This document shows, piece after piece, positions 8,001-14,033 of a stretch of DNA of 25,750 nt (its first letter is position 1; every line of letters begins with the position of its first letter). The notes beneath the pieces are model-generated. The model made no database searches and was not told where the DNA came from. It was given only the letters and a program-made list of their open reading frames with translations. Position numbers and translations under genes: made by a program. This stretch comes from an uncultured Bacteriovorax sp. (lineage in GTDB: Bacteria; Bdellovibrionota; Bacteriovoracia; Bacteriovoracales; Bacteriovoracaceae): NCBI GenBank assembly GCA_946482295.1, contig CAMLRB010000018.1, positions 1 through 25,750 of the forward strand. Direction: 5' to 3'.

Positions 8001-8692
8001 TTTTTGGCGATATATTTTGTCAGTGGGGCCAGTAGTGCAAGCACCAAGAGTGCTGCAAGGGCCGAAGCTCCGAGGTAGACAAACAACATGATCACGATTC
8101 CAATAATCATGATGACATTCGAAGAGAGATCTCCAAAAACGAAAGTGAAATCGGCCAGGGCTTCACTATCAGAACTCATGTGATTGACGACATCACCAAT
8201 TTGATTGTCCTGTCGAGCACGAAGTGTCAGTTTCAAGCTATGATTAAAAATACGTTTATTAAGGATACTGTTACAAACTTGATAGGCGCCTAAAGCATGA
8301 AAAAAGTAATGTTGTAGAGTCAGTCCTGTTGCCATTCCACAAAATCCAAGCAAAGCCCCAAGTCCTAAAGTCTCCCAAAGATTGTGGGCATCCACACCGG
8401 CATTAATTCGAGAAATAAAGAGATTGATTAACCAAGGAGTTGAAAGTGAAAAAAGACAAGACAACAAATACCACGAATAAGCAGGAGTAAGTTCTTTTGA
8501 TGAAACTTTGATTATCGAAAGCATTAACTTTCTTGCGCTCGAAAAATTCAGTTTCTCTTCCGGGAAAGAGATATAGCGCGGATTAAGCCTTTCAGGTAAA
8601 GGCAGCATGTCCTTTTCAGTAATAAAGGCGTTTTTAGATTTTGATATGAGTGTTAATGCTTCTCGAAAAAAAAAGTGATTAAAGAATTTCAT
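4994..8692 (-). CDS. Full-length ABCC (MRP)-type ABC exporter, TMD-NBD-TMD-NBD in one chain
   Basis: 1232 residues with both halves fused. TMD1 covers about 65-350 and NBD1 about 385-605. An acidic linker (about 610-670) follows, then TMD2 (about 690-970) and NBD2 (about 1010-1232). NBD1: Walker A GGVGSGKSS (417-425), signature NLSGGQ (513-518), Walker B ending D538-D539, H571. NBD2: Walker A GRTGSGKST (1048-1056), Q1096, signature NLSQGQ (1150-1155), D1175-E1176, H1207. NBD1 carries Asp where the catalytic Glu normally sits, while NBD2 keeps Glu; this asymmetry is known for eukaryotic ABCC proteins. The IIPQDPTLF and IRSNLD stretches also look ABCC-like. Substrate unknown; multidrug or anionic-conjugate export is only an inference. 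No Shine-Dalgarno; a -10-like TATTAT lies 10 bases upstream. Confidence 0.95.
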   Translation of the reverse strand: MKFFNHFFFREALTLISKSKNAFITEKDMLPLPERLNPRYISFPEEKLNFSSARKLMLSIIKVSSKELTPAYSWYLLSCLFSLSTPWLINLFISRINAGVDAHNLWETLGLGALLGFCGMATGLTLQHYFFHALGAYQVCNSILNKRIFNHSLKLTLRARQDNQIGDVVNHMSSDSEALADFTFVFGDLSSNVIMIIGIVIMLFVYLGASALAALLVLALLAPLTKYIAKKFSKLDEDMMAFRDQRVTLMTQVLNAIRVVKYFAWERSVEKDVMQIRDRELMSRKRLARSEVLSGMAYMAVSTVVLFVALATHAYRGEKLDAALIFTCVSLFSLLEGPFGELSHLLSRMTNGYVGAGRIINFLNQETLPNVQTQQNVESAVGLELNGVNAHYSLESSPVLKNISVAIRPGESVAIVGGVGSGKSSLLLTILGELKISSGSVTFGNDHSPIRPQFAYLPQEAYIVNASLLENILFGETFNGGRVKKALHTACLEKDLKNWSSGLRTEIGEKGVNLSGGQKQRVGLARAFMQNPQAVLLDDPLSAVDGATEDLLCERLLFGEWKNITRVVATHRLEHLKRFDRILFLENGVITANGKFEELLLHSKQFNEFYAEHAKSRGEDQSEVAEAVPAEIITADLTYEQVHLHNPSNPLAQAVEEEVTRITEDEDREVGAVKKSIYGDYLLSLGGKNPRLKFFILTILTLGAVAVALSPLLQKWWLSYFSSHTNEWQPLKGVAVYGVIGILVLLFSLLNSLFWLDRGMKAGKAMHDDMLKSVLKAPVRFFDSTPVGRIIQRFSRDVESVDIYLQWSFVSVVNSLLQVGVSLFLILGLMPLMIIVIVPVMTLYYFIQNNYRRPAREAKRFDSIARSPRYAHFKETLQVLVVIRSYNKEQWFVESFFQKLEESHRMFYNHYMLNRWFSSRIPIVGGIISMTTSMGVALSAYHGYMNAGTAGLVTLYSLSFWAYLNWGVRVFADIESRMTSIERLKFFASLPSEQDVVGNVHKQIPDSWPEHGEIVVDDVHVRYAPHLPLVLKGVSCKIEAGQKVGIMGRTGSGKSTFFQTLFRFIELDQGAIFIDGIDIASVPLNRLRRSMAIIPQDPTLFMGTIRSNLDRYSEYTDAEIIACLKQAEMWSYISSLPEGLQTKLTEGGTNLSQGQRQLLCMARALLIKAKIIVMDEATASVDVQTDALLQKVIRHELHGVTLVIIAHRLGTIKDCDQIIEIQDGKANLFNLA

Positions 8693-8701
8693 GATGTCGT
8701 T

Positions 8702-8708
8702 TATAATA
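8702..8708. promoter_or_regulatory. Symmetric -10 element shared by two divergent genes
   Basis: TATAATA reads TATAAT on the plus strand (8702-8707, toward the gene at 8760) and TATTAT on the minus strand (8708-8703, toward the ABC exporter at 8692). A -35-like TTGGCC is 18 bases upstream on the minus side; TTAAAG is 17 bases upstream on the plus side. Confidence 0.5.
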
Positions 8709-8759
8709 GGGAGAAAGTGCTAAACTGGCCAATCATTCTGAAGTTCTTCGAGGATCGTT

Positions 8760-9455
8760 ATGAGTTTTAAATCATTTTTACCGCAATTACTTCTTTGCTT
8801 AATTCTTATGAACTGTTCTTCAGCACCAAAACCTGGTGTTGCCTGGCAAGGTGAGGTTCATAAAGTCATGAGAGACGGCGATTTAACTGATAATGCATTT
8901 TTAAGTGAACTCACACATGCAGAGCATCTTTACGCCATTGGTCCTGTAAGCCAACTGAGTGGTGAAATCACTGTCATCGATGGGAAATGTTATATTGCAG
9001 AAGCCGATCATGCTAACAATGTAAGTGTTCGTGAGGATTGTTCGCTCAAGGCCCCTTTTCTCGTCTACGGCTATTTTCCGGCCTGGATTCCCGTCGATTT
9101 CAAAAGAAAAATCAGAACACGTCAGGATCTCGCCCGCTCAATGACGGAAATACTTATTGAAAATGGATTCATTACTGAAGATCCTTCGGCCATCATCATT
9201 GAGGCCAAAGTCGATTCTCTCGACTATCACATTGTGAAAAAAGATAAGAGTAATTTCAACGGTACCCTTCGTGATCAAAATGTCATGCTGGTAGGGTTTT
9301 ATTCAAAAAATCATGAAGGTGTTTTCACACATAAAGGACAAAATCTACATTTACATTTTCTTTCAGCAGATCAAAAAACAAGCGGGCATGTGGATGACTT
9401 CGTCATTCAGGAAGGGGCCCGATTAAAAATCAGGCTCCCTTATTTAAGAAAATAA
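8760..9455 (+). CDS. Lipoprotein related to alpha-acetolactate decarboxylase (BudA/AlsD family)
   Basis: 231 residues. The N-terminal signal ends in LILMNC, giving a lipidated Cys19; Asn at -1 is unusual for a lipobox but tolerable. The rest resembles alpha-acetolactate decarboxylase (PF03306): YAIGPVSQLSGEITVIDG (58-75) matches the N-terminal core, and H197-x-H199-x10-H210 in the LHLHFLSADQKTSGHVDDF region has the spacing of the three zinc-binding histidines of the family. Classical enzymes are cytoplasmic and make acetoin; a lipid-anchored version would act in the periplasm or at the cell surface on another substrate. GAGGAT precedes the ATG at normal distance. No acetolactate synthase or acetoin gene is nearby. 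Confidence 0.75.
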   Translation: MSFKSFLPQLLLCLILMNCSSAPKPGVAWQGEVHKVMRDGDLTDNAFLSELTHAEHLYAIGPVSQLSGEITVIDGKCYIAEADHANNVSVREDCSLKAPFLVYGYFPAWIPVDFKRKIRTRQDLARSMTEILIENGFITEDPSAIIIEAKVDSLDYHIVKKDKSNFNGTLRDQNVMLVGFYSKNHEGVFTHKGQNLHLHFLSADQKTSGHVDDFVIQEGARLKIRLPYLRK

Positions 9456-9839
9456 TTATCTATTACCGTTAACAGGTCCACTTGGCTTAGACGAGTTGCT
9501 TTTTACTGAAGCAATACTCGCAGTGGCTCCATATTCTCTGCGGAACATTTTTTTAATCGACGTATCACTTTGGGCCGTTTTTCTAAACGTATCCAAAATT
9601 TGAAGTTGATCAGCACAACGAACGCATATCCATTCAGCATCTGTAGTAGGATTTCTGTGTTTATAAAGTTCGACATCTGGACGAACTTGTTCGCAAGCTT
9701 CACAGTAATTACGCTGCTCTTGGTGAACAATCGTTTCAGTGATCTGCTTTTTAGCGATCTTCTCTCTTTCGTTTTGTGATTTTGCTTGTGGAGTTGGTTT
9801 TACCCCTGCTTTTAACAATGCATCTTTTAAGCTACCCAT
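9456..9839 (-). CDS. Small zinc-ribbon protein
   Basis: 127 residues from the start supported by GAGGAG at 9844-9849; an in-frame ATG 15 bases upstream is less likely. Numbered from that upstream ATG, cysteines at 51, 54, 77 and 80 (two CxxC pairs) form a zinc ribbon. The N-terminus MGSLKDALLKAG followed by a charged KSQNEREKIAKKQ helix resembles the start of YaiL/DUF2058 nucleic-acid-associated proteins, but the rest does not. The C-terminal part is basic with a Ser/Asn-rich tail. Likely cytoplasmic and perhaps nucleic-acid or ribosome binding; function unknown. It abuts the upstream lipoprotein gene stop to stop with no spacer. Confidence 0.75.
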   Translation of the reverse strand: MGSLKDALLKAGVKPTPQAKSQNEREKIAKKQITETIVHQEQRNYCEACEQVRPDVELYKHRNPTTDAEWICVRCADQLQILDTFRKTAQSDTSIKKMFRREYGATASIASVKSNSSKPSGPVNGNR

Positions 9840-10089
9840 GGTCTCCTCATACATTTAATAGGATCAAAAATAAACAAAACAATCTTATCTGATTCTGCCA
9901 AAAAAATACAACATCAAATTCGAAGACGGCCTCCAGTGATCAAAAGTGTTGAATTTTAGAGTTTAAAATGTCCGAATAAAGCACATTCCTCTCCTAACTA
10001 AGAGTAAAAATCGTCTAAATAATAGTCACTCAGAGAAAAATTTTCATCTTGAATGTTAGGCCAGAGATTCATTGTAAGATACCTGCACA

Positions 10090-10716
10090 ATGGAAAAACG
10101 CTATTCTAAATACGCTTTGTTGCTCTTTCTTGCTACCCTTCAGATGATCTTGCAAGGATGTTCAACCGCGCCTAAGAAACTACCAAAACAAAAAAACAAG
10201 ATTGCTTACGAAAAGTTTGGAAACTTCGACAAAGTTCACATTCCCAATGATGCCGTTATCATTTCAGAAATGATTGGCGTCGTTCAACCTGAACTTGATT
10301 TGATTTCACGTGAGAAAATCGCCAATGATATTGCCTTTGCTTCAAAAAAACATAAGGTGCAACCGCAGATCATGATTGCTCTAGTTGATACTGAAAGTAA
10401 TTTTAAATACTCTCATGTTTCTTCAACCGGAGATCTCTCTTTAGCTCAGGTAAATGTAGACGTTTGGAATAAAGAATTCACAAGAATGAAACTTCCTCTC
10501 ATTAACAAGAAAGAACTCGTTAAAAAAGATCAAAAATATGCCATGGACATTATGGGGAAAATTCTCGCTATCTTAAAGAAGAGGCATGGAAGATATGATC
10601 GTCGTTGGTATGCCCGTTATCATTCCAATACAACCCGCTATAAACTAGATTATCTTCGCAAAATAGAAATTCGTATGAATCTCCTTTCGCAATCGCGTAG
10701 CATTGCTATGAAATAA
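10090..10716 (+). CDS. Lytic transglycosylase-like (SLT domain) lipoprotein
   Basis: 208 residues. Lipobox LQGC gives lipid-anchored Cys24. The SLT/lysozyme-like fold is suggested by QPQIMIALVDTESNF, where E102 occupies the catalytic glutamate position, then STGDLSLAQVN (in place of the usual GLMQ-type motif), and a C-terminal YARYHSNTTRYKLDYLRKI segment in place of AYN-G. It would cleave peptidoglycan glycan strands from the periplasmic face of the outer membrane, if active. The altered glycine-rich motif means activity should be tested. No ribosome site is visible; a weak -10-like TAAGAT (10075-10080) ends 9 bases before the ATG. It precedes the SOUL gene in the same direction with a 61-base gap. 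Confidence 0.75.
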   Translation: MEKRYSKYALLLFLATLQMILQGCSTAPKKLPKQKNKIAYEKFGNFDKVHIPNDAVIISEMIGVVQPELDLISREKIANDIAFASKKHKVQPQIMIALVDTESNFKYSHVSSTGDLSLAQVNVDVWNKEFTRMKLPLINKKELVKKDQKYAMDIMGKILAILKKRHGRYDRRWYARYHSNTTRYKLDYLRKIEIRMNLLSQSRSIAMK

Positions 10717-10777
10717 AGTTTCGGCATAAAAGTTGAACGTCTCTTTCATGTCAAGAGTGTTACATGGAGGGGGTTTT

Positions 10778-11380
10778 ATGGTGGAGACGTCTGTTGACTC
10801 ACAAATTGTTCCCGGTCTTTTTGGAATTCGATTAGGCGATCAACCTAATTATGAAGTGATTGCAAACGAAGGCCCCATTGAAATTCGCTACTACGATCCA
10901 CAAACACTCGTCTCAATCTCCCTTCTAGAAAATGAGGATGACCAAGAAGCGTTCATTGCATTGGCCAAATATATTTATGGTCAAAACTCTACAACGCAGC
11001 CAATTGCACAAGAAAGTTTTTCTTCAAAACACGAAAGAATGACCTCTTATTTTATGACGGCACCACTCTTTCAATCCAAAAACAACGGAAGCCTGACGAT
11101 ATCATTTGTTCTACCTTCGCACTACTCGCTTTCTTCCGCCCCAAGACCGCTTGATCCTCGCCTTTTTCTCCAGGAAAAACCTTCTCATTTAAAAGCGATT
11201 ATAAAGTACGCTTCGAAGAGTTATCATCAGATTGAGGGAGATAAAGAAATGACAATTCTTCAAGAATGGATCGATTCCCACTCCCTTTACAAACGCACGG
11301 GTGAATTTCAAATGGCCCAGTATGATTCTACTGGGCCGAGAAGAAATGAAATCCATCTAGAGATAAGTGAACTACATTAA
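10778..11380 (+). CDS. SOUL family haem-binding protein
   Basis: 200 residues from ATG 10778, which is preceded by GGAGGGGG at 10766-10773. The longer frame starting at 10733 lacks such a site. Family features are the opening YEVIANEGPIEIRYYDP, then FIALAKYIYGQN, the conserved MTAPLF, and SFVLPSHYS followed by a PRPLDPRL segment (SOUL/HBP, PF04832). Such proteins bind haem or porphyrin and are often linked to oxidative stress; the bacterial role is not established. I see no signal peptide, so it is likely cytoplasmic. Its stop codon overlaps the CBS gene's stop codon by 4 bases (TTAA). Confidence 0.88.
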   Translation: MVETSVDSQIVPGLFGIRLGDQPNYEVIANEGPIEIRYYDPQTLVSISLLENEDDQEAFIALAKYIYGQNSTTQPIAQESFSSKHERMTSYFMTAPLFQSKNNGSLTISFVLPSHYSLSSAPRPLDPRLFLQEKPSHLKAIIKYASKSYHQIEGDKEMTILQEWIDSHSLYKRTGEFQMAQYDSTGPRRNEIHLEISELH

Positions 11381-11814
11381 TGGGTCATTGAAGGTTGAGA
11401 AACATTTTTGACAACTGAGCCAACGGCATTGACTCCTACACTAGTCGCAATATCGGCCTGGGAAACCATGCCACAAACGCATTGTGAATCATCAACAACT
11501 GGAACTCGTCTTATCTGATGTTCTTCCATGAGATGGCAAACTTCATCGATATCAGTATCTCGCTTAACACTTACAGGATTTGATGTCATACAATCTTCCG
11601 CGCTTAGCTCAAGGGGATTTATTCCTCTTGCAATGGAACGAATAACAATGTCACGGTCTGTGATTACTCCTACTAATTTTTTGCCTTTTTGCGATTCAAC
11701 AATTGGAATTTCTCCACAATCATGTTGCACCATAAGCGCAGCAACCTGTTCCAATTTTGTTTCGGGTGTGCAACAGATGGGATTTTTAGTCATAATTTGT
11801 TCTATTTGATTCAT
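11377..11814 (-). CDS. Two-CBS-domain protein
   Basis: 145 residues made almost entirely of a CBS pair. CBS1 spans about 4-60 (MTKNPICC, then CGEIPIVE, then GVITDRDI) and CBS2 about 73-125 (CMTSNPVSV, then IRRVPVVDDSQCVCGMVSQADIA). Such stand-alone modules bind adenosine nucleotides and act as energy or stress sensors acting on partner proteins; the partner here is unknown. It is unusually rich in Cys for a cytoplasmic CBS protein (C14, C15, C33, C75, C93, C112, C114), which could allow redox response. GAGGAG precedes the ATG. It is divergent from the NYN gene with a 45-base gap. Confidence 0.93.
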   Translation of the reverse strand: MNQIEQIMTKNPICCTPETKLEQVAALMVQHDCGEIPIVESQKGKKLVGVITDRDIVIRSIARGINPLELSAEDCMTSNPVSVKRDTDIDEVCHLMEEHQIRRVPVVDDSQCVCGMVSQADIATSVGVNAVGSVVKNVSQPSMTH

Positions 11815-11859
11815 GTGTCACTCCTCATGATTTAAAGTCAGTTTGGTTGGCTTTACAAG

Positions 11860-12693
11860 ATGCAATCTCAAGACCAGACTACATTCATGGGATCAGAAAA
11901 CACAAATATTGCTCTCTTCTGTGATTTTGAAAATATCGCTCTTGGAGTGAAGGAGGCGAAATACGCAAGCTTCAACATCAAAAAAGTTCTTGAGAAACTT
12001 TTACTCAAGGGAAGCATTGTCGTTAAAAAGGCCTACTGTGATTGGGAACGATATAAGGATTTTAAGGCGAGCATGCATGAAGCAGCTTTTGAATTAATTG
12101 AAATTCCGCACTATCGCCAATCAGGAAAAAACTCCGCTGATATACGTATGGTCGTGGATGCACTGGATTTGTGTTACACCAAATTGCATGTCGATACTTT
12201 TGTTATAATCAGTGGTGATTCTGATTTTTCACCTTTAGTTTCCAAACTTAGAGAAAATAATAAATACGTGATTGGAATCGGTGTAAAAGATTCAACGTCT
12301 AATCTTTTAAGTAATAATTGTGATGAATTTATTTTCTATGATGATTTGGTACGCGACCAAAAACCTATTCGAAAAATTGCTAAAAAACTTCCGCGTCCTA
12401 AAACTGATTCACCCAAATCAGATGACAAACGACAAGAGGCACTCGATTTTATCGTTGAAACGCTCGAGGATTTAACAGAGGAAAGAGGTGAAGAAGAAAA
12501 ACTTTGGGGATCAATGGTCAAACAAACAATGAAACGTAGACGACCTGGTTTCACAGAAACAGCTTTTGGATATCGTTCGTTTCGCGAATTAGTTGAAGAT
12601 GCACAAAGACTCAACCTTCTCATCATGTCTCGTGATGAAAAAACTGGCCAATACACCATTCGTCTCGCAGGTGAAGATCCTTCACTTCATTAG
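11860..12693 (+). CDS. NYN-domain ribonuclease-like protein with C-terminal LOTUS (OST-HTH) domain
   Basis: 277 residues. The NYN/PIN-like nuclease domain (about 14-165) shows LFCDFENI (D22, N25), SADIRMVVDA (D94, D100) and ISGDSDFSPLV (D120, D122), the acidic set of LabA/DUF88/limkain-b1-type domains. A charged linker (about 170-195) leads to an OST-HTH/LOTUS domain (about 190-270, with LWGSMVKQTMKRRRPGF and FRELVEDAQR), an RNA-binding fold. Probable cytoplasmic RNA-processing or RNA-decay factor. No ribosome site is seen before ATG 11860; ATG 11887 is an equally possible start. The stop overlaps the convergent YgaP-like gene by 4 bases. Confidence 0.9.
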   Translation: MQSQDQTTFMGSENTNIALFCDFENIALGVKEAKYASFNIKKVLEKLLLKGSIVVKKAYCDWERYKDFKASMHEAAFELIEIPHYRQSGKNSADIRMVVDALDLCYTKLHVDTFVIISGDSDFSPLVSKLRENNKYVIGIGVKDSTSNLLSNNCDEFIFYDDLVRDQKPIRKIAKKLPRPKTDSPKSDDKRQEALDFIVETLEDLTEERGEEEKLWGSMVKQTMKRRRPGFTETAFGYRSFRELVEDAQRLNLLIMSRDEKTGQYTIRLAGEDPSLH

Positions 12694-12920
12694 TGGTAGT
12701 TGCGCCGTTGATATCTCCTAGGTTGATCATCATGGTGTTGATCAAGCGAACTAAACCCCAATGCATAATAGAGCGGACAGATTCCCACAATTCCTGTGAT
12801 CACTGGTATTATCCCTAACAAGAAGGCAGAACTCTGTGGTCCCCAAAAGGCCATCGAAGCGATTAATCCTCCTGCGAGAATTCTAAAGGCCCTTTCATTA
12901 TCAGCAATATTTTTTGTCAT
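12690..12920 (-). CDS. YgaP-like transmembrane protein (DUF2892)
   Basis: 76 residues. NIADNERAFRILAGGLIASMAF, a second hydrophobic helix, then the motif GIVGICPLYYALG match the two-helix inner-membrane domain found alone or at the C-terminus of YgaP-type rhodaneses (PF11127). The rhodanese part is absent. A polar His/Arg-rich tail (HHDDQPRRYQRRNYH) follows. GAGGAG lies 7 bases before the ATG. Function unknown; frequently found among sulfur and stress genes. Confidence 0.88.
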   Translation of the reverse strand: MTKNIADNERAFRILAGGLIASMAFWGPQSSAFLLGIIPVITGIVGICPLYYALGFSSLDQHHDDQPRRYQRRNYH

Positions 12921-13072
12921 GCTTTTCTCCTCATTAATTTTTGATGCAAGTTTAAAACCTACAGCGTAAACATGACTTCATTATTGAATTTTGAGTTAAA
13001 TAGTCAGGTGCACTGGAACCTCAATTGCATTGAAAACTTGCGTGGAAAATATGACCAATCCAAGGAGGATTT

Positions 13073-13360
13073 ATGCAACCAGAAACTATGATCAAAGATA
13101 CTGTAAATAATAAGGCCAACAGAGAAGGAACTTTAACTAAGGCCATTGAAAGACAAACTGCAAAGCTACCATCGACTTTTTACCTGATTCTAGCAGGTGG
13201 AGCTGTTGCCCTATCATTAGGGTTAGCCGTTACCCAAAAACGTAAAGGATGGGCAAATTTCGTGGGAGAATGGGTACCTTCTCTCCTCATACTGGGTCTC
13301 TATAACAAAATTGTGAAGACACAAGGTTCAGATAAAGTGAGTGAGCCGTCATATCACTAA
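13073..13360 (+). CDS. Small membrane protein of unknown function
   Basis: 95 residues. A polar N-terminus of about 33 residues is followed by a hydrophobic helix (FYLILAGGAVALSLGLAV), a basic turn QKRKGWANFVGEW, and a second hydrophobic helix (WVPSLLILGLYNKI). The pattern resembles short two-helix proteins seen beside stress genes in other environmental bacteria, but I cannot name a family. AAGGAGG stands 5 bases before the ATG. It is followed by an AT-rich hairpin and a strong terminator, then by the DUF4142 gene. Confidence 0.75.
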   Translation: MQPETMIKDTVNNKANREGTLTKAIERQTAKLPSTFYLILAGGAVALSLGLAVTQKRKGWANFVGEWVPSLLILGLYNKIVKTQGSDKVSEPSYH

Positions 13361-13367
13361 ATTGATT

Positions 13368-13384
13368 TCCTTATGCAATAAGGA
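13368..13384 (+). repeat. Inverted repeat upstream of the intercistronic terminator
   Basis: TCCTTAT (13368-13374) and ATAAGGA (13378-13384) are perfect reverse complements around GCA. With the GC-rich terminator hairpin 5 bases later it makes a tandem hairpin structure between two genes. Confidence 0.5.
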
Positions 13385-13389
13385 TTTGT

Positions 13390-13412
13390 GCCCGGGTAAC
13401 CGGGCCTTTTTT
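13390..13412 (+). terminator. Rho-independent terminator or attenuator before the DUF4142 gene
   Basis: GCCCGG / CCGGGC with a GTAA loop is followed by a C and six T (13407-13412). The GGAG ribosome site of the next gene begins at the very next base, so no promoter fits between them. Expression of the next gene must involve readthrough from upstream of this hairpin. Confidence 0.85.
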
Positions 13413-13423
13413 GGAGTCTTAAA

Positions 13424-13942
13424 ATGAAACGCCAATTTATTGTCTCCTTGCTCAGTCTCTTAATGACTACACATTTATATGCTTCAGAGACAAAACCTAA
13501 TGATGCTGAAATTACGAAAATTGTAACGACAACAAATGAAGGTGAAATTAATATTGCTAAACTCGCTCAGAAAAAAGCAAAGAGCGAAGAAGTTAGAAAA
13601 TTCGCAGGACATATGATTACAGAGCACACTAACAATAATAAAAATTCCATGATGCTCATTCGAAAGTTGGAGCTTAAACCTGATTCGAACAACAAAAGCG
13701 AAGAGTTTAAAAAAAATAGCGAAAAAACAATTAGCAAACTAAGTGATTTAGAAGGTGCTGCTTTTGATAAAGCGTATATAGAATCGCAAGTGAACATTCA
13801 TCAAAAAGTTTTAAATGATTTGGAACAAACACTCATTCCTTCTGCCAAAAATCCAGAATTAAAGGCACTCTTGGAAAAAACACGCAGTAACGTTAATGCA
13901 CATCTTGAGCATGCAAAAAAAGTTAAAACTTCTTTACAATAA
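13424..13942 (+). CDS. DUF4142 family exported protein
   Basis: 172 residues. Signal peptide of about 20 residues (cleavage near LYA/SET), then an all-helical ferritin-like segment: ITKIVTTTNEGEINIAKLAQ, VRKFAGHMITEHTNNNK, FDKAYIESQVNIHQKVLNDL, and NVNAHLEHAKKVK. These match DUF4142 (PF13628). The conserved His and Glu positions (HMITEH, IHQKV, HLEHA) could bind metal, but this is not established. Periplasmic. GGAG lies 7 bases before the ATG and directly follows a terminator U-tract. Members are often stress-induced. Confidence 0.9.
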   Translation: MKRQFIVSLLSLLMTTHLYASETKPNDAEITKIVTTTNEGEINIAKLAQKKAKSEEVRKFAGHMITEHTNNNKNSMMLIRKLELKPDSNNKSEEFKKNSEKTISKLSDLEGAAFDKAYIESQVNIHQKVLNDLEQTLIPSAKNPELKALLEKTRSNVNAHLEHAKKVKTSLQ

Positions 13943-13999
13943 TGAATGGTCACGAAAACTGTGCCCATTTGTTAAGATTAAAAGTAAAAAAATTCCCAC

Positions 14000-14027
14000 T
14001 TGTGATTTTCTATTAAATCTCTAGAAT
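14000..14027 (+). promoter_or_regulatory. Promoter-like site for the lipoprotein gene at 14034
   Basis: TTGTGA (14000-14005), a 16-base spacer and TAGAAT (14022-14027) end 6 bases before ATG 14034, which has no Shine-Dalgarno. Geometry predicts a leaderless transcript. Confidence 0.45.
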
Positions 14028-14033
14028 TCATTC

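Noticed and set aside
9855..10089. Possible RNA gene in the 235-base gap
   Set aside because: No stable hairpin, tRNA-like arm or conserved RNA pattern could be seen; only a weak promoter for the next gene.
12336..12659. Antisense frame of 107 codons inside the NYN gene
   Set aside because: Lies opposite the LOTUS domain coding region with Ser/Arg-rich shadow composition.
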